From a virus, in IMG/VR virus record IMGVR_UViG_3300021093_003813, positions 1 through 64,000 of that record: a stretch of DNA of 64,000 bases. One strand, written 5' to 3'. Positions within the stretch are counted from its first letter, which is position 1. Every line of letters starts with the position of its first letter. The position numbers were made by a program, and so were the translations under genes. Below the pieces are notes generated by a model. That model did not search any database and was not told the DNA's origin. It saw nothing but the letters and a program-made list of their open reading frames with translations. Below are positions 7,911 through 15,056 of this stretch, piece after piece.

Positions 7911-9208
7911 TAGAACTCCTCCGGAAGACTTTTGGGTTGGCCATCTTTAATAGGTGTGCTATCCAAATTTGAACTTGTGTGTCGCAACCAGTGCTCAAAA
8001 TCTTGTCGAGATTTCACACTTCTCATGTCAGAAGTGGCCTCGAAGGTCAACACATCCACCAATTCACGAGCCTTAGAGAAATCGTTGGATACAGTTTCCA
8101 CGTGACGCATGAAGTTCATGGTGCTTCCCACAAAGTAGGCACTGAATGCCTCTAGTGGTGGGAGAAAGTTTCCATTGTGCAACTTCTGATAGGCACGAAC
8201 TGGAATGTTCATGGCTTCCATGAAGAAATCATCATCTACAATGTAATCTTTCACATACTTTCTGACATCACTATTGATGAACCTGTAATCTTTTGTACCT
8301 TGACCACCATTCTCTGTCTTATAATTGTTTTCATCATCACGAAACAATCTGCCTGGCGTGATCCACTTGAAGTCTGGTCCATAATATCGCCCCATCTGCA
8401 CCCCTGACGTGTGAGTGGTGCTGTCATAACTCACCAAAGTGTTCTGATACATATCATGATGTTGCATGGCAATCACAGGAAGCAATCTAGACACTGACCC
8501 AACACCCAACAAATGAAAATGATGTGTGGTCTTGGACAATGGCAGTTGTGTGTAATAGAAGGCTCTCTTGCAATCTTCCAATGTGCCAGTGCCCAATGCC
8601 ACCGCACCTAAAGCCACGCCACCAATGAATTCATGCAACTCCTTGGGAATCTCCTCCAAGGCCAGTTCTGTCCAGCGAACATAGCTGTCCAAGTCATTGC
8701 CTTGTGCAATAAAGAAAGGACGTGCTTTGGATCCCATCTTGAGGAAGGTTTCAATCTGGTCACGAATGTTCTTGCCAGATTCTCTGGCACACCATTCAAA
8801 CTTGCTTCTGTCAAAATACTTGCTGCTGGTGTCTGACCTGGATGACCGTTCCGACTTCAATGACACCGGAATTTCATCAAAGCTCATGGCACAATCTGAA
8901 TAGTTGCCTTGATTGGTGTACACTTCCTGCTTCAGTTGTGGTGTGATGGTTTTGCCTAGTGTAATCATTTGCAGACCACCTGAGTCAGCATAAATCTGAT
9001 TCACACCTTTGCCACGATACACATCACGAAAGAATTCACCAAACTCCTTTTCAATAAAGGCGTTATACAGAAAAGAAAATTCATGATTGTGTTGACCCCG
9101 AAGCAATGACCACATACCATTCAATCTCTTGGCAGTGTCACCCATCTGTGATTCTTTGAATCGCACCCGTAGAAATGAAAGACCTGACGCCACATATTCA
9201 AATTTCAT
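7910..9208 (-). CDS. dpdA: DpdA-like DNA 7-deazaguanine transglycosylase (TGT superfamily)
   Basis: Expected to exchange guanine in DNA for a 7-deazaguanine base. The TGT barrel motifs are in order (numbering from ATG 9208): ADSGGLQ (74-80, Asp75 like the general acid of TGT), SFDEIP (109-114), AQG (168-170), an IGG glycine pair (195-197), HLLGVGS (232-238) and SYDSTTHTSG (260-269), whose Asp262 sits where TGT has its nucleophile. The CxCxxC zinc motif of tRNA-guanine transglycosylases is not seen. At 432 residues it is in the DpdA range. An upstream TTG (9214) is possible, but AAAGAG six bases before ATG 9208 supports the latter. Its neighbours folE, queE and queD point to DNA modification rather than tRNA modification. 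Confidence 0.8.
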   Translation of the reverse strand: MKFEYVASGLSFLRVRFKESQMGDTAKRLNGMWSLLRGQHNHEFSFLYNAFIEKEFGEFFRDVYRGKGVNQIYADSGGLQMITLGKTITPQLKQEVYTNQGNYSDCAMSFDEIPVSLKSERSSRSDTSSKYFDRSKFEWCARESGKNIRDQIETFLKMGSKARPFFIAQGNDLDSYVRWTELALEEIPKELHEFIGGVALGAVALGTGTLEDCKRAFYYTQLPLSKTTHHFHLLGVGSVSRLLPVIAMQHHDMYQNTLVSYDSTTHTSGVQMGRYYGPDFKWITPGRLFRDDENNYKTENGGQGTKDYRFINSDVRKYVKDYIVDDDFFMEAMNIPVRAYQKLHNGNFLPPLEAFSAYFVGSTMNFMRHVETVSNDFSKARELVDVLTFEATSDMRSVKSRQDFEHWLRHTSSNLDSTPIKDGQPKSLPEEF

Positions 9209-9210
9209 AA

Positions 9211-9726
9211 TCAACTCTTTAGAATTTTCAAAAGGTGTTTGGTTTGATACACGGCATCATCCAAGGCATTGTGATAGCTTCCTGTACGTTCATCCAATGG
9301 CATCTGAATGATTTCTTTCATGGTTCTGTAACATCTGTCCAACCAGGGAGTCCAAGGACGTTTCATACCACAGGCTTTATAGGCATTTTCTATGATGACA
9401 TTATCAAATCCTGCTCCACAACCCCACGTGGGCATGGGCTTGGCACCATACCAGTGTGAGAATTTCACCAAGGCATCATGTAAAGGAACATTGTCTTTTC
9501 TCAACATTTCCAACACTTCACGTGGTTGTTTGCTCCACCAACGCACCGTGTCGGCTGAAATGTCTAACCCCAGCTTCTTGCAATCAGCCGCATCCACAGT
9601 GCAATAGAATGTATCCAAGATGTCATCTTCCACACTGAATTTCACTGCACCAATGGAACAGATGGCTGCATTGGATTCCACACTCATGGTCTCCAAGTCC
9701 AACATCACCTGAACGTCAAATGACAT
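9211..9726 (-). CDS. DEDDh 3'-5' exonuclease (DexA / Rv2179c-like)
   Basis: 171 residues with the DnaQ-type exonuclease residues: Asp10 and Glu12 in MLDLET (8-13), Asp108 in GFDNVI, and His152 and Asp157 in YHNALDDA (151-158). T4 DexA is a relative in function (3' exonuclease), although this one looks closer to the short Rv2179c-like family. The upstream GTG 9738 would overlap its own ribosome site, so ATG 9726, with GGAG upstream, is preferred. It lies between folE and dpdA. A role in trimming DNA or clearing unmodified host DNA is only an inference from position. Confidence 0.85.
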   Translation of the reverse strand: MSFDVQVMLDLETMSVESNAAICSIGAVKFSVEDDILDTFYCTVDAADCKKLGLDISADTVRWWSKQPREVLEMLRKDNVPLHDALVKFSHWYGAKPMPTWGCGAGFDNVIIENAYKACGMKRPWTPWLDRCYRTMKEIIQMPLDERTGSYHNALDDAVYQTKHLLKILKS

Positions 9727-9730
9727 GAAA

Positions 9731-10453
9731 TCAAGCACTCCTACATGAAGGCATTTTGATGAGACTTATGAACTCGGCACGTAGTGCGGGATTTTCTTTG
9801 AAGCCTCCACCCAACTTGGATGTAAGAGTATCACAATGAGGATCTCGAATACCACGGGCCTTCACACAGAAATGTTCAGCATCAATCACCACTGCCACAT
9901 CAGGTGTTTCCAGAATGAATGCCAAGGAGTGATAGATTTGTTCAGCCAACCTTTCTTGAACCTGAGGGCGGCGTGAGAAATATTCCACCACACGATTCAA
10001 TTTGCTTAATCCCAACACTTTGTTCTTGGGAATATACGCCACGTGTGCCACACCTGAAATAGTGATGAAGTGATGTTCACAGCAAGACATGACTGTGATG
10101 TTCTTTTCCAGAACCATTTCATCATAACCCATCTTGTTTTCAATGGCAGTACACTTTGGAAACATGGCAGGATCCAATCCCCAAAACAATTCATTCACAA
10201 ACATCTTGGCCACACGAGCTGGACTATCTTGTAGACTGTCATCAGTCAAATCCATGCCCAATGTTTCCATGATGGCTGTGAAATGTTTTTCAATCTTCTT
10301 CACCTTTCGGTCAGCATACTCACCTGTCTGAATAGTAGGTGTTTCCACGCCAAGAGATTGAAGATGCTTATGGACCCGAAGGCCCAACTCAGGGTCGCAT
10401 TTACCCAAAGCATTGCGAATGGCGTTTGCGTTATATCGCTGCTGTGATTTCAT
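9731..10453 (-). CDS. folE: GTP cyclohydrolase I
   Basis: Converts GTP to dihydroneopterin triphosphate, the first step to folate and to 7-deazaguanines. From ATG 10453 the protein has 240 residues. SCCEHHF (123-129) supplies zinc ligands Cys125 and His128, and the third ligand is Cys196 in HFCVKARG (194-201). KVLGLSKLNRVV (145-156) and RPQVQERL (162-169) are the other family blocks. The N-terminal 45 residues are extra and variable. GGGAG five bases before ATG supports this start over TTG 10465. It begins two bases after the queE stop, so the two are coupled. Confidence 0.95.
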   Translation of the reverse strand: MKSQQRYNANAIRNALGKCDPELGLRVHKHLQSLGVETPTIQTGEYADRKVKKIEKHFTAIMETLGMDLTDDSLQDSPARVAKMFVNELFWGLDPAMFPKCTAIENKMGYDEMVLEKNITVMSCCEHHFITISGVAHVAYIPKNKVLGLSKLNRVVEYFSRRPQVQERLAEQIYHSLAFILETPDVAVVIDAEHFCVKARGIRDPHCDTLTSKLGGGFKENPALRAEFISLIKMPSCRSA

Positions 10454-10454
10454 A

Positions 10455-11354
10455 TTATCTCCCAATCACGTTGCCAAAGACATAACAATGATTTCGTGTG
10501 GCAACGTTATATCCACGATTCATTGCTTCAATACAAAGGTCACCAATATAGGGATCCTCTTGTGCATCTTTGGTGGCACCCACAGGCATCACCCAGATTT
10601 TCGGCATCAAATTCCTACATAGAAACCTAATACGTTCCAACTCAATGTCAAGTTCCGACCAACATTCAGATGTACCATTACACACAAACTTCAGCACGTT
10701 TGTGGATACGGAGAAAATATAATCTCGAATCACTTCTGGTTTAACTGCATGTTTCTCACCTGACACATTGAACAGCTTGGGACTCATGGACCAGTGCCAA
10801 CGCAGACCGCCTAAATTTCTGAAATCCAAAGCAATGAATCTACGAAGTTCCTCACTCAATGGTGTTGTGGCGTTGGTTTCCACAGTGATGATACGCGGCA
10901 TATTACCACGATGTGCCAACTCTGTCAGAATTGCCACCATCGCCTTTTGCTGTAACATGGGCTCGCCACCTGTGAAACACAACATGGTGTCCTGTTCAGT
11001 ATTAGGATGAATAAACAATCCTGAAGGGTTGTGTTCATTCTTGTTGGCCTCAATCAACCTATCGGCAATTTCCGAGGGAGAGGCGTCATGTGCCAGATGT
11101 TTGTATTTCTGTGACCAGGAGTAGGAGCTGTCACAGCCATAGGACCAAACAGGAAGTTGTTCCACAGACTTCACAGAAGCAACATTGAAGTCCTTGTAGG
11201 GAAGAATATAACTGGCGGGGTCTGTGGGATTCTTTTGACCAAATCCTTCACAGTTCAAATTACATCCAAAGAAACGAAGCCAGACGGCGGGAGTACCTGC
11301 CAGTTCTGCTTCACCTTGGAACGAATAGAAAATTTCTGAGTATCTAATTCTCAT
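10455..11354 (-). CDS. queE: QueE-like 7-carboxy-7-deazaguanine synthase (radical SAM)
   Basis: Radical-SAM ring contraction of 6-carboxytetrahydropterin to 7-carboxy-7-deazaguanine (CDG). The N-terminus MRIRYSEIFYSFQGE is the QueE opening that positions substrate. The iron-sulphur cysteines appear as GCNLNC (Cys31, Cys35) and GCDSSYSW (Cys74), so a 38-residue stretch separates the second and third. GGEP (129-132) is the SAM-binding motif. Length 299 exceeds the usual 210-250 because of this and other insertions. The start at ATG 11354 follows GAGG; GTG 11360 is less likely. It is the first gene of the modification operon, behind a TAAATA-type sequence. Confidence 0.9.
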   Translation of the reverse strand: MRIRYSEIFYSFQGEAELAGTPAVWLRFFGCNLNCEGFGQKNPTDPASYILPYKDFNVASVKSVEQLPVWSYGCDSSYSWSQKYKHLAHDASPSEIADRLIEANKNEHNPSGLFIHPNTEQDTMLCFTGGEPMLQQKAMVAILTELAHRGNMPRIITVETNATTPLSEELRRFIALDFRNLGGLRWHWSMSPKLFNVSGEKHAVKPEVIRDYIFSVSTNVLKFVCNGTSECWSELDIELERIRFLCRNLMPKIWVMPVGATKDAQEDPYIGDLCIEAMNRGYNVATRNHCYVFGNVIGR

Positions 11355-11387
11355 AATCACCTCACAGGATACATAACAATCTACAAT

Positions 11388-11395
11388 TATTTAGG
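11388..11395 (-). promoter_or_regulatory. Possible late-type promoter before queE
   Basis: Minus-strand CCTAAATA keeps the TAAATA core of the late octamer (6 of 8 positions of TATAAATA). It lies about 27 bases, after a start point near 11,382, before the queE ATG, in the only gap (54 bases) between gp55 and queE. A weak match, so read-through from the uvsY promoter may be the main source. Confidence 0.3.
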
Positions 11396-11408
11396 AGCGT
11401 GTCAATGG

Positions 11409-12041
11409 TTATTCGTATTCAATTTCACCTGTTTCTATAGTCGCTTCCACACTCAACACATCCAGATGTTGGGATTCATCCATCAGAACATCATCATCCA
11501 GTTTCTGGAGATACTTAGGCTTTCTGGTCATCTTTTTGTCCTTCTTGGTGTCATACAATTCTTTCTGTGCTGTGTCTGCCTGTTGCTTCAGATATCGGAT
11601 GAAACCATTGTCATAGCTTCCTTCATCATGGGCTTGTCGGATGATGCCTTCAATGTCCAAAGACTCAATGTACCGATATTTGGTTTGTAGATGTTTCTTT
11701 TCTTTCTGGATTCTACGCAGAAATGCGTAATAGGTGATTTGCGTGAAATAGGCAAAAGGATTGCTGGATTTCTTGGGATCGAAGTTGTCCATGTAGATGA
11801 GACAATTTTCAATGGCATCCAGAATCATATCTTCACGAAAACTGTAGTTGATGAAATTGCTTTTGTAGGCCAAATGATTGGCAATCTTGATGAAACAATC
11901 ACCGATGTAATCTGGAACTTGAGGCCTTTCTTCTTCATTCCTCTTGGCCCTGTTCACTTCTTTTTTGAATTCAATCAAAGCAGCCAGAAACTGCTTGTTG
12001 TCAATGTAGTGCTTACTGTTCTCGTCCTTCTTCTTCACCAT
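11409..12041 (-). CDS. gp55: Late-transcription sigma factor gp55
   Basis: The sigma-like protein that directs host RNA polymerase to TATAAATA late promoters. A sigma region 2-like block lies at about 67-118: SFREDMILDAIENCL, then NFDPKKSSNPFAYFTQ and ITYYAFLRRIQKEKK, the -10-recognition and core-binding part. The 210 residues from ATG 12041 compare with 185 in T4. Earlier in-frame ATGs up to 12089 lie inside the previous gene; GGAG six bases before ATG 12041 decides the start. I do not see a clear clamp-binding tail of the T4 type at the acidic C-terminus. Many TATAAATA octamers in this window match its expected use. Confidence 0.9.
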   Translation of the reverse strand: MVKKKDENSKHYIDNKQFLAALIEFKKEVNRAKRNEEERPQVPDYIGDCFIKIANHLAYKSNFINYSFREDMILDAIENCLIYMDNFDPKKSSNPFAYFTQITYYAFLRRIQKEKKHLQTKYRYIESLDIEGIIRQAHDEGSYDNGFIRYLKQQADTAQKELYDTKKDKKMTRKPKYLQKLDDDVLMDESQHLDVLSVEATIETGEIEYE

Positions 12042-12477
12042 AATACTCTCCATGATATTCATCAATATCAATAATGTGGACATCTCCATTGGTCACTTCA
12101 CGCAACAAATCATCTGCTGCGTCTGACCGTTCTTCCTGTTCCAGAAACTTCTGTCGGGTTTCTTTAGCTTGTGTAACATAAACAACATATTGTTTTCTGA
12201 CTTCTCTCTTCATGTCACCTATGGTCAGCACTACATCAGTGCTGATGACGAAATCTTCTCCGTCACTCAACCCCATCCAAGGACGAAGCATAAAACTTTC
12301 TCCAATCACATGATTGCCTCGGCGGGTTTCTTTCATGGGCACCACTTGCACAGGAACATGCATCTGTAGATGTGTTTCTGCTGCTGTGGACTTCACATCT
12401 CGTTCCATGTTACACAGGATGTTTTCTCCTGTTTTCAGCTTTACAATTTTGAAATATCCATCGTCGGTACTAAGCAT
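12013..12477 (-). CDS. Conserved hypothetical protein, possible small beta-barrel
   Basis: 154 residues. The first ~90 are strand-rich (YFKIVKLKTGENILCNM, then VPVQVVPM, FMLRPWMGLSDG and VVLTIGD), which resembles an Sm-like or SH3-like barrel. The rest is charged and helical with an acidic, glycine/tyrosine tail (EYHGEYYGEEEGREQ). Such proteins sit between uvsW and gp55 in T4-like marine phages as I recall, but I know no tested role. The ATG lies inside the end of uvsW (8-base overlap) and its end overlaps gp55 by 29 bases. Confidence 0.6.
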   Translation of the reverse strand: MLSTDDGYFKIVKLKTGENILCNMERDVKSTAAETHLQMHVPVQVVPMKETRRGNHVIGESFMLRPWMGLSDGEDFVISTDVVLTIGDMKREVRKQYVVYVTQAKETRQKFLEQEERSDAADDLLREVTNGDVHIIDIDEYHGEYYGEEEGREQ

Positions 12478-13975
12478 GTAATGGTACGGTTAGAAGTTTA
12501 TAATTAAGTTCTTCTTCATTGTATATCTTCACACGCTCAATTAAATGTAGTAATGTGTAATTCTTGTGAGACTTCCATGATAAGTTGTCACCGATATCAT
12601 ACAACTTACATGATGTTTTCTGTTCACCCAATCGAAGTCCTCGACCGATACTTTGTAGGTTTCTGATACGAGATTTCATGGGTGAAGCAAACACAATGTT
12701 ATGGAGGTTTCTAATATTTATTCCTGTTGAGAATGTACCGTAGGATGCCAAGATGATGGCATCTGAAGATTGTTCGGTCAAGGCACGAACTTGTTCACGT
12801 TCCTCAGCTTCCACTCCGCCGTGTACGAAAAACAAATCTCTGCCTTGTTCAATTTTTTCAGAAATCAAATCATACAAAGGCTCACCGTGTTTCTCCACAT
12901 ACTGATACAACACCAAAGTGTTTCCTTTCAGATCCGCCACAAGATTTCTGATGAACTTGTTTCTCTTGGGGTGTGTTATCAACCAGTCCAATTCTTCCTG
13001 ATAGCTGAACTTTTTACATAATTGTTTTTCTTCATCTGTGTAATCTAATGTGATACACCGAATTTTCAATTCAGCTAGTTGATTGGTGTCCATTAATTTT
13101 TTAGTTGTGGTGATTTTATGTACCGCACCAAACAATCCTTCCAACACCAACCGATGTGTCTTGGTGCCATCCAATGTACCTGTGGTGCCAATCTTGAAAG
13201 GTGCCTTGGTACACTTGTGCATGATGGAAGTCAAAGACTTGGCTTTGAACAAATGACATTCATCACCATACACCACATCAAAGTTTTCAAAAAAGCTCTT
13301 GGGCATCTTGTAGATGCTCTGCCAGGTGGAAATCACAACAGGTACATTGGTGATTTTCTCTTTTCCTGAATAGATGCGTGTGCAATTGTCAGACACTTTC
13401 CAATCACTGTCTGTGGCATAATCGGCAAAATCGCCGTACATTTGCTCCACTAGGCTGGTGGTGGGAACAATGATAAGCTGTCTACGATTATGTTGTTGAT
13501 GCCATCGAATCAACGTGTAGATGATGAGGCTTTTACCGCTGGCTGTGGGAGACAATAACAGCGTTCTATTGTTCTGAATGGCTTCTTCTACTGCAATCTT
13601 CTGATAATCCCGAATATCAACAGGCTTACCATTGGAATGATAGTTTAATCCATTAATAAACTCAGTAATATTACGGACATCACGGATATGCTGACAGTTG
13701 TTAACAAATGCATAGCCGTTTCTTTTACAAAATTCCTCAACATAGGAAACAAGACCCACATACAATTCTTTGGTGAACAAACTCAACAAACGAATTTTGC
13801 CATCCCAAAGTTTCGCACGATATTGAGGTGTGAATTGAGCGCCAGGAACTGCGAACGTGAAGAAGTCATTCATCTCCAGTAGAACATCAGGTTCAGCTTC
13901 CACCCGGAGATAGACTTCATCTTTTTTATTTATTGTAACCGTGCTCACATCCCACCATTGGTGAACTTGTACCAT
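12470..13975 (-). CDS. uvsW: DNA/RNA-DNA helicase UvsW
   Basis: A superfamily 2 helicase that unwinds R-loops and branched DNA, shutting origin initiation and driving recombination-dependent replication. The N-terminal UvsW domain ends in LWDGKIRLL (57-64). Walker A is SPTASGKS (142-149), the DExH box is DECH (238-241), GTTGTL follows as motif III, and TEQSSDAIILASYGTFSTGINI and QSIGRGLRLG are the C-terminal helicase motifs. Length 501 against 503 in T4. Its start overlaps uvsY by 31 bases. Confidence 0.95.
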   Translation of the reverse strand: MVQVHQWWDVSTVTINKKDEVYLRVEAEPDVLLEMNDFFTFAVPGAQFTPQYRAKLWDGKIRLLSLFTKELYVGLVSYVEEFCKRNGYAFVNNCQHIRDVRNITEFINGLNYHSNGKPVDIRDYQKIAVEEAIQNNRTLLLSPTASGKSLIIYTLIRWHQQHNRRQLIIVPTTSLVEQMYGDFADYATDSDWKVSDNCTRIYSGKEKITNVPVVISTWQSIYKMPKSFFENFDVVYGDECHLFKAKSLTSIMHKCTKAPFKIGTTGTLDGTKTHRLVLEGLFGAVHKITTTKKLMDTNQLAELKIRCITLDYTDEEKQLCKKFSYQEELDWLITHPKRNKFIRNLVADLKGNTLVLYQYVEKHGEPLYDLISEKIEQGRDLFFVHGGVEAEEREQVRALTEQSSDAIILASYGTFSTGINIRNLHNIVFASPMKSRIRNLQSIGRGLRLGEQKTSCKLYDIGDNLSWKSHKNYTLLHLIERVKIYNEEELNYKLLTVPLHA

Positions 13976-14385
13976 TCAATGGCAGACTTCACATCCCAGG
14001 TTCTGCTATTGATGCTCTTTAGGATTTGTTCCAGTTGAAACAACAAGGTCTTGATGTATTCCAGCTTGTCTGTATGTTGAATGATATCATCATCTGATGC
14101 CATGAATTCATCCATTTCATTCTTCAACGGCTTGTTGTTCAGATACTGGTCCCATCCCAGCTCCGTGAGTTCCTCTTTGGACAACTCACCACGATAGTAG
14201 CGATATTTCAATTTGCGTAAACGAAGATAATCAGCTTCAGCCTTGCGATATTGCAGGCGAACTGAGGTCATCATGTTCAGATATTTGGCGTGTAGCTCTG
14301 GCACACGTGCAGCAGCTCGTCCCAGATTGGTCTGGTCCACTTTGCAATCATCTGCCCACATGGTTTGAATGTCTTGTAGTTTCAT
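13945..14385 (-). CDS. uvsY: Recombination mediator UvsY
   Basis: Loads the UvsX recombinase on gp32-covered single-stranded DNA. 146 residues (T4: 137), mostly helical and charged, with a basic stretch RKAEADYLRLRKLKYRYYRGEL (about 47-68, DNA-binding in UvsY) and the C-terminal WDVKSAIEWYKFTNGGM (about 130-146) characteristic of marine T4-like UvsY. The ATG at 14385 has a strong GAGGAGG ribosome site. It is the first gene behind a perfect sigma70 promoter and heads the uvsY-uvsW-gp55-queE series. Confidence 0.88.
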   Translation of the reverse strand: MKLQDIQTMWADDCKVDQTNLGRAAARVPELHAKYLNMMTSVRLQYRKAEADYLRLRKLKYRYYRGELSKEELTELGWDQYLNNKPLKNEMDEFMASDDDIIQHTDKLEYIKTLLFQLEQILKSINSRTWDVKSAIEWYKFTNGGM

Positions 14386-14407
14386 GGCACCTCCTCACAG
14401 TCCTTCA

Positions 14408-14436
14408 ATTATAAACTACCTTACCAGTTTTGTCAA
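14408..14436 (-). promoter_or_regulatory. Perfect sigma70 consensus promoter for uvsY
   Basis: On the minus strand TTGACA (14436-14431), a spacer of exactly 17 bases and TATAAT (14413-14408) match the bacterial housekeeping consensus at all twelve positions. The start point would fall near 14,401, some 16 bases before the uvsY ATG. The -35 box overlaps the stop codon of the upstream tail-tube-like gene. It suggests early or unmodified host polymerase reads the uvsY-to-gp55 operon. Confidence 0.8.
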
Positions 14437-14963
14437 GCCAGAGATGTCACAGTGAAGGTGCGATATTTGAATATGGCTTGAGCAGCAAAGTACTGGGTGT
14501 CACCTGTGGACACATCAAACTCAATACCAGTCAATCCCACAGGAAAACAATCCTTGAAAGTGAATTCCACTTTAGGTAAATAATTGGAATCCAATGCCAA
14601 CAATGTGGCATCACTGTATTCACCTGAATCCGTGGCTCTGGCACCAGTACCAAATCGTGCTGAGAATTGTGTTCTGCTTTCTGGGAAGCCCAAAGCCAGA
14701 AGCCAATTGTACAATTCAATGTAATTGGCCATGGTTTCTTGAATCAAAAACTTTATACTTAATTCACCATAATCAATTTTTTCACCTGGCTTTGGAATGT
14801 TGACAAAGGGTGTGGGTTGCACGGCATACCCTAGATTCACACTGGGAATATTAGCTGATTGGCAAAAATAGGTGACTTGAGGAAGATTCTGAATCAGGAA
14901 ATAGAAACCATTTGGACGTAGAAAGTCCAACATATCTGGTTGTCCATATTGTGGAGATGTCAT
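14433..14963 (-). CDS. Tail-tube-like structural protein (second gp19-family member)
   Basis: 176 residues, strand-rich, opening with RPNGFYFLIQNLPQVTYFCQ (16-35) and later GELSIKFLIQETMANYIELYNWL (about 66-88). This is the pattern of the T4 tail-tube fold: a first strand pair followed by a Velcro-like strand and a helix in the middle. It differs from the main tube protein at 21,662-22,177. Similar proteins accompany gp23 in marine T4-like phages. It may cap, initiate or line part of the tube. It has its own TATAAATA promoter 19 bases or so upstream of the message's first codon. Confidence 0.65.
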   Translation of the reverse strand: MTSPQYGQPDMLDFLRPNGFYFLIQNLPQVTYFCQSANIPSVNLGYAVQPTPFVNIPKPGEKIDYGELSIKFLIQETMANYIELYNWLLALGFPESRTQFSARFGTGARATDSGEYSDATLLALDSNYLPKVEFTFKDCFPVGLTGIEFDVSTGDTQYFAAQAIFKYRTFTVTSLA

Positions 14964-14987
14964 GTATGTGTCCTGTAAAGTTTCTAA

Positions 14988-14995
14988 TATTTATA
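14988..14995 (-). promoter_or_regulatory. Late promoter TATAAATA
   Basis: Exact T4 late octamer on the minus strand, 25 bases before the ATG of the tail-tube-like gene (14963), placed between the gp23 terminator and that gene. Confidence 0.8.
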
Positions 14996-15000
14996 TCATA

Positions 15001-15034
15001 TAAAAGGAAAAAGAGAGACCTTTCGGCCTCTCTT
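15001..15034 (-). terminator. Intrinsic terminator downstream of gp23
   Basis: On the minus strand the arms AAGAGAGGCC (15034-15025) and GGTCTCTCTT (15020-15011) form a 10-bp stem with one G-U pair and a GAAA tetraloop, followed by TTTCCTTTTA. The site lies 23 bases after the gp23 stop, so it ends the gp22-gp23 late message. Confidence 0.88.
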
Positions 15035-15056
15035 CCCCAGTTTCCAACTACTACTA

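Noticed and set aside
7910-9208. Plain tRNA-guanine transglycosylase for queuosine in tRNA
   Set aside because: Not excluded by experiment, but the missing zinc cysteines, divergent motifs and the folE-queE-queD phage context fit the DNA-acting DpdA branch better.
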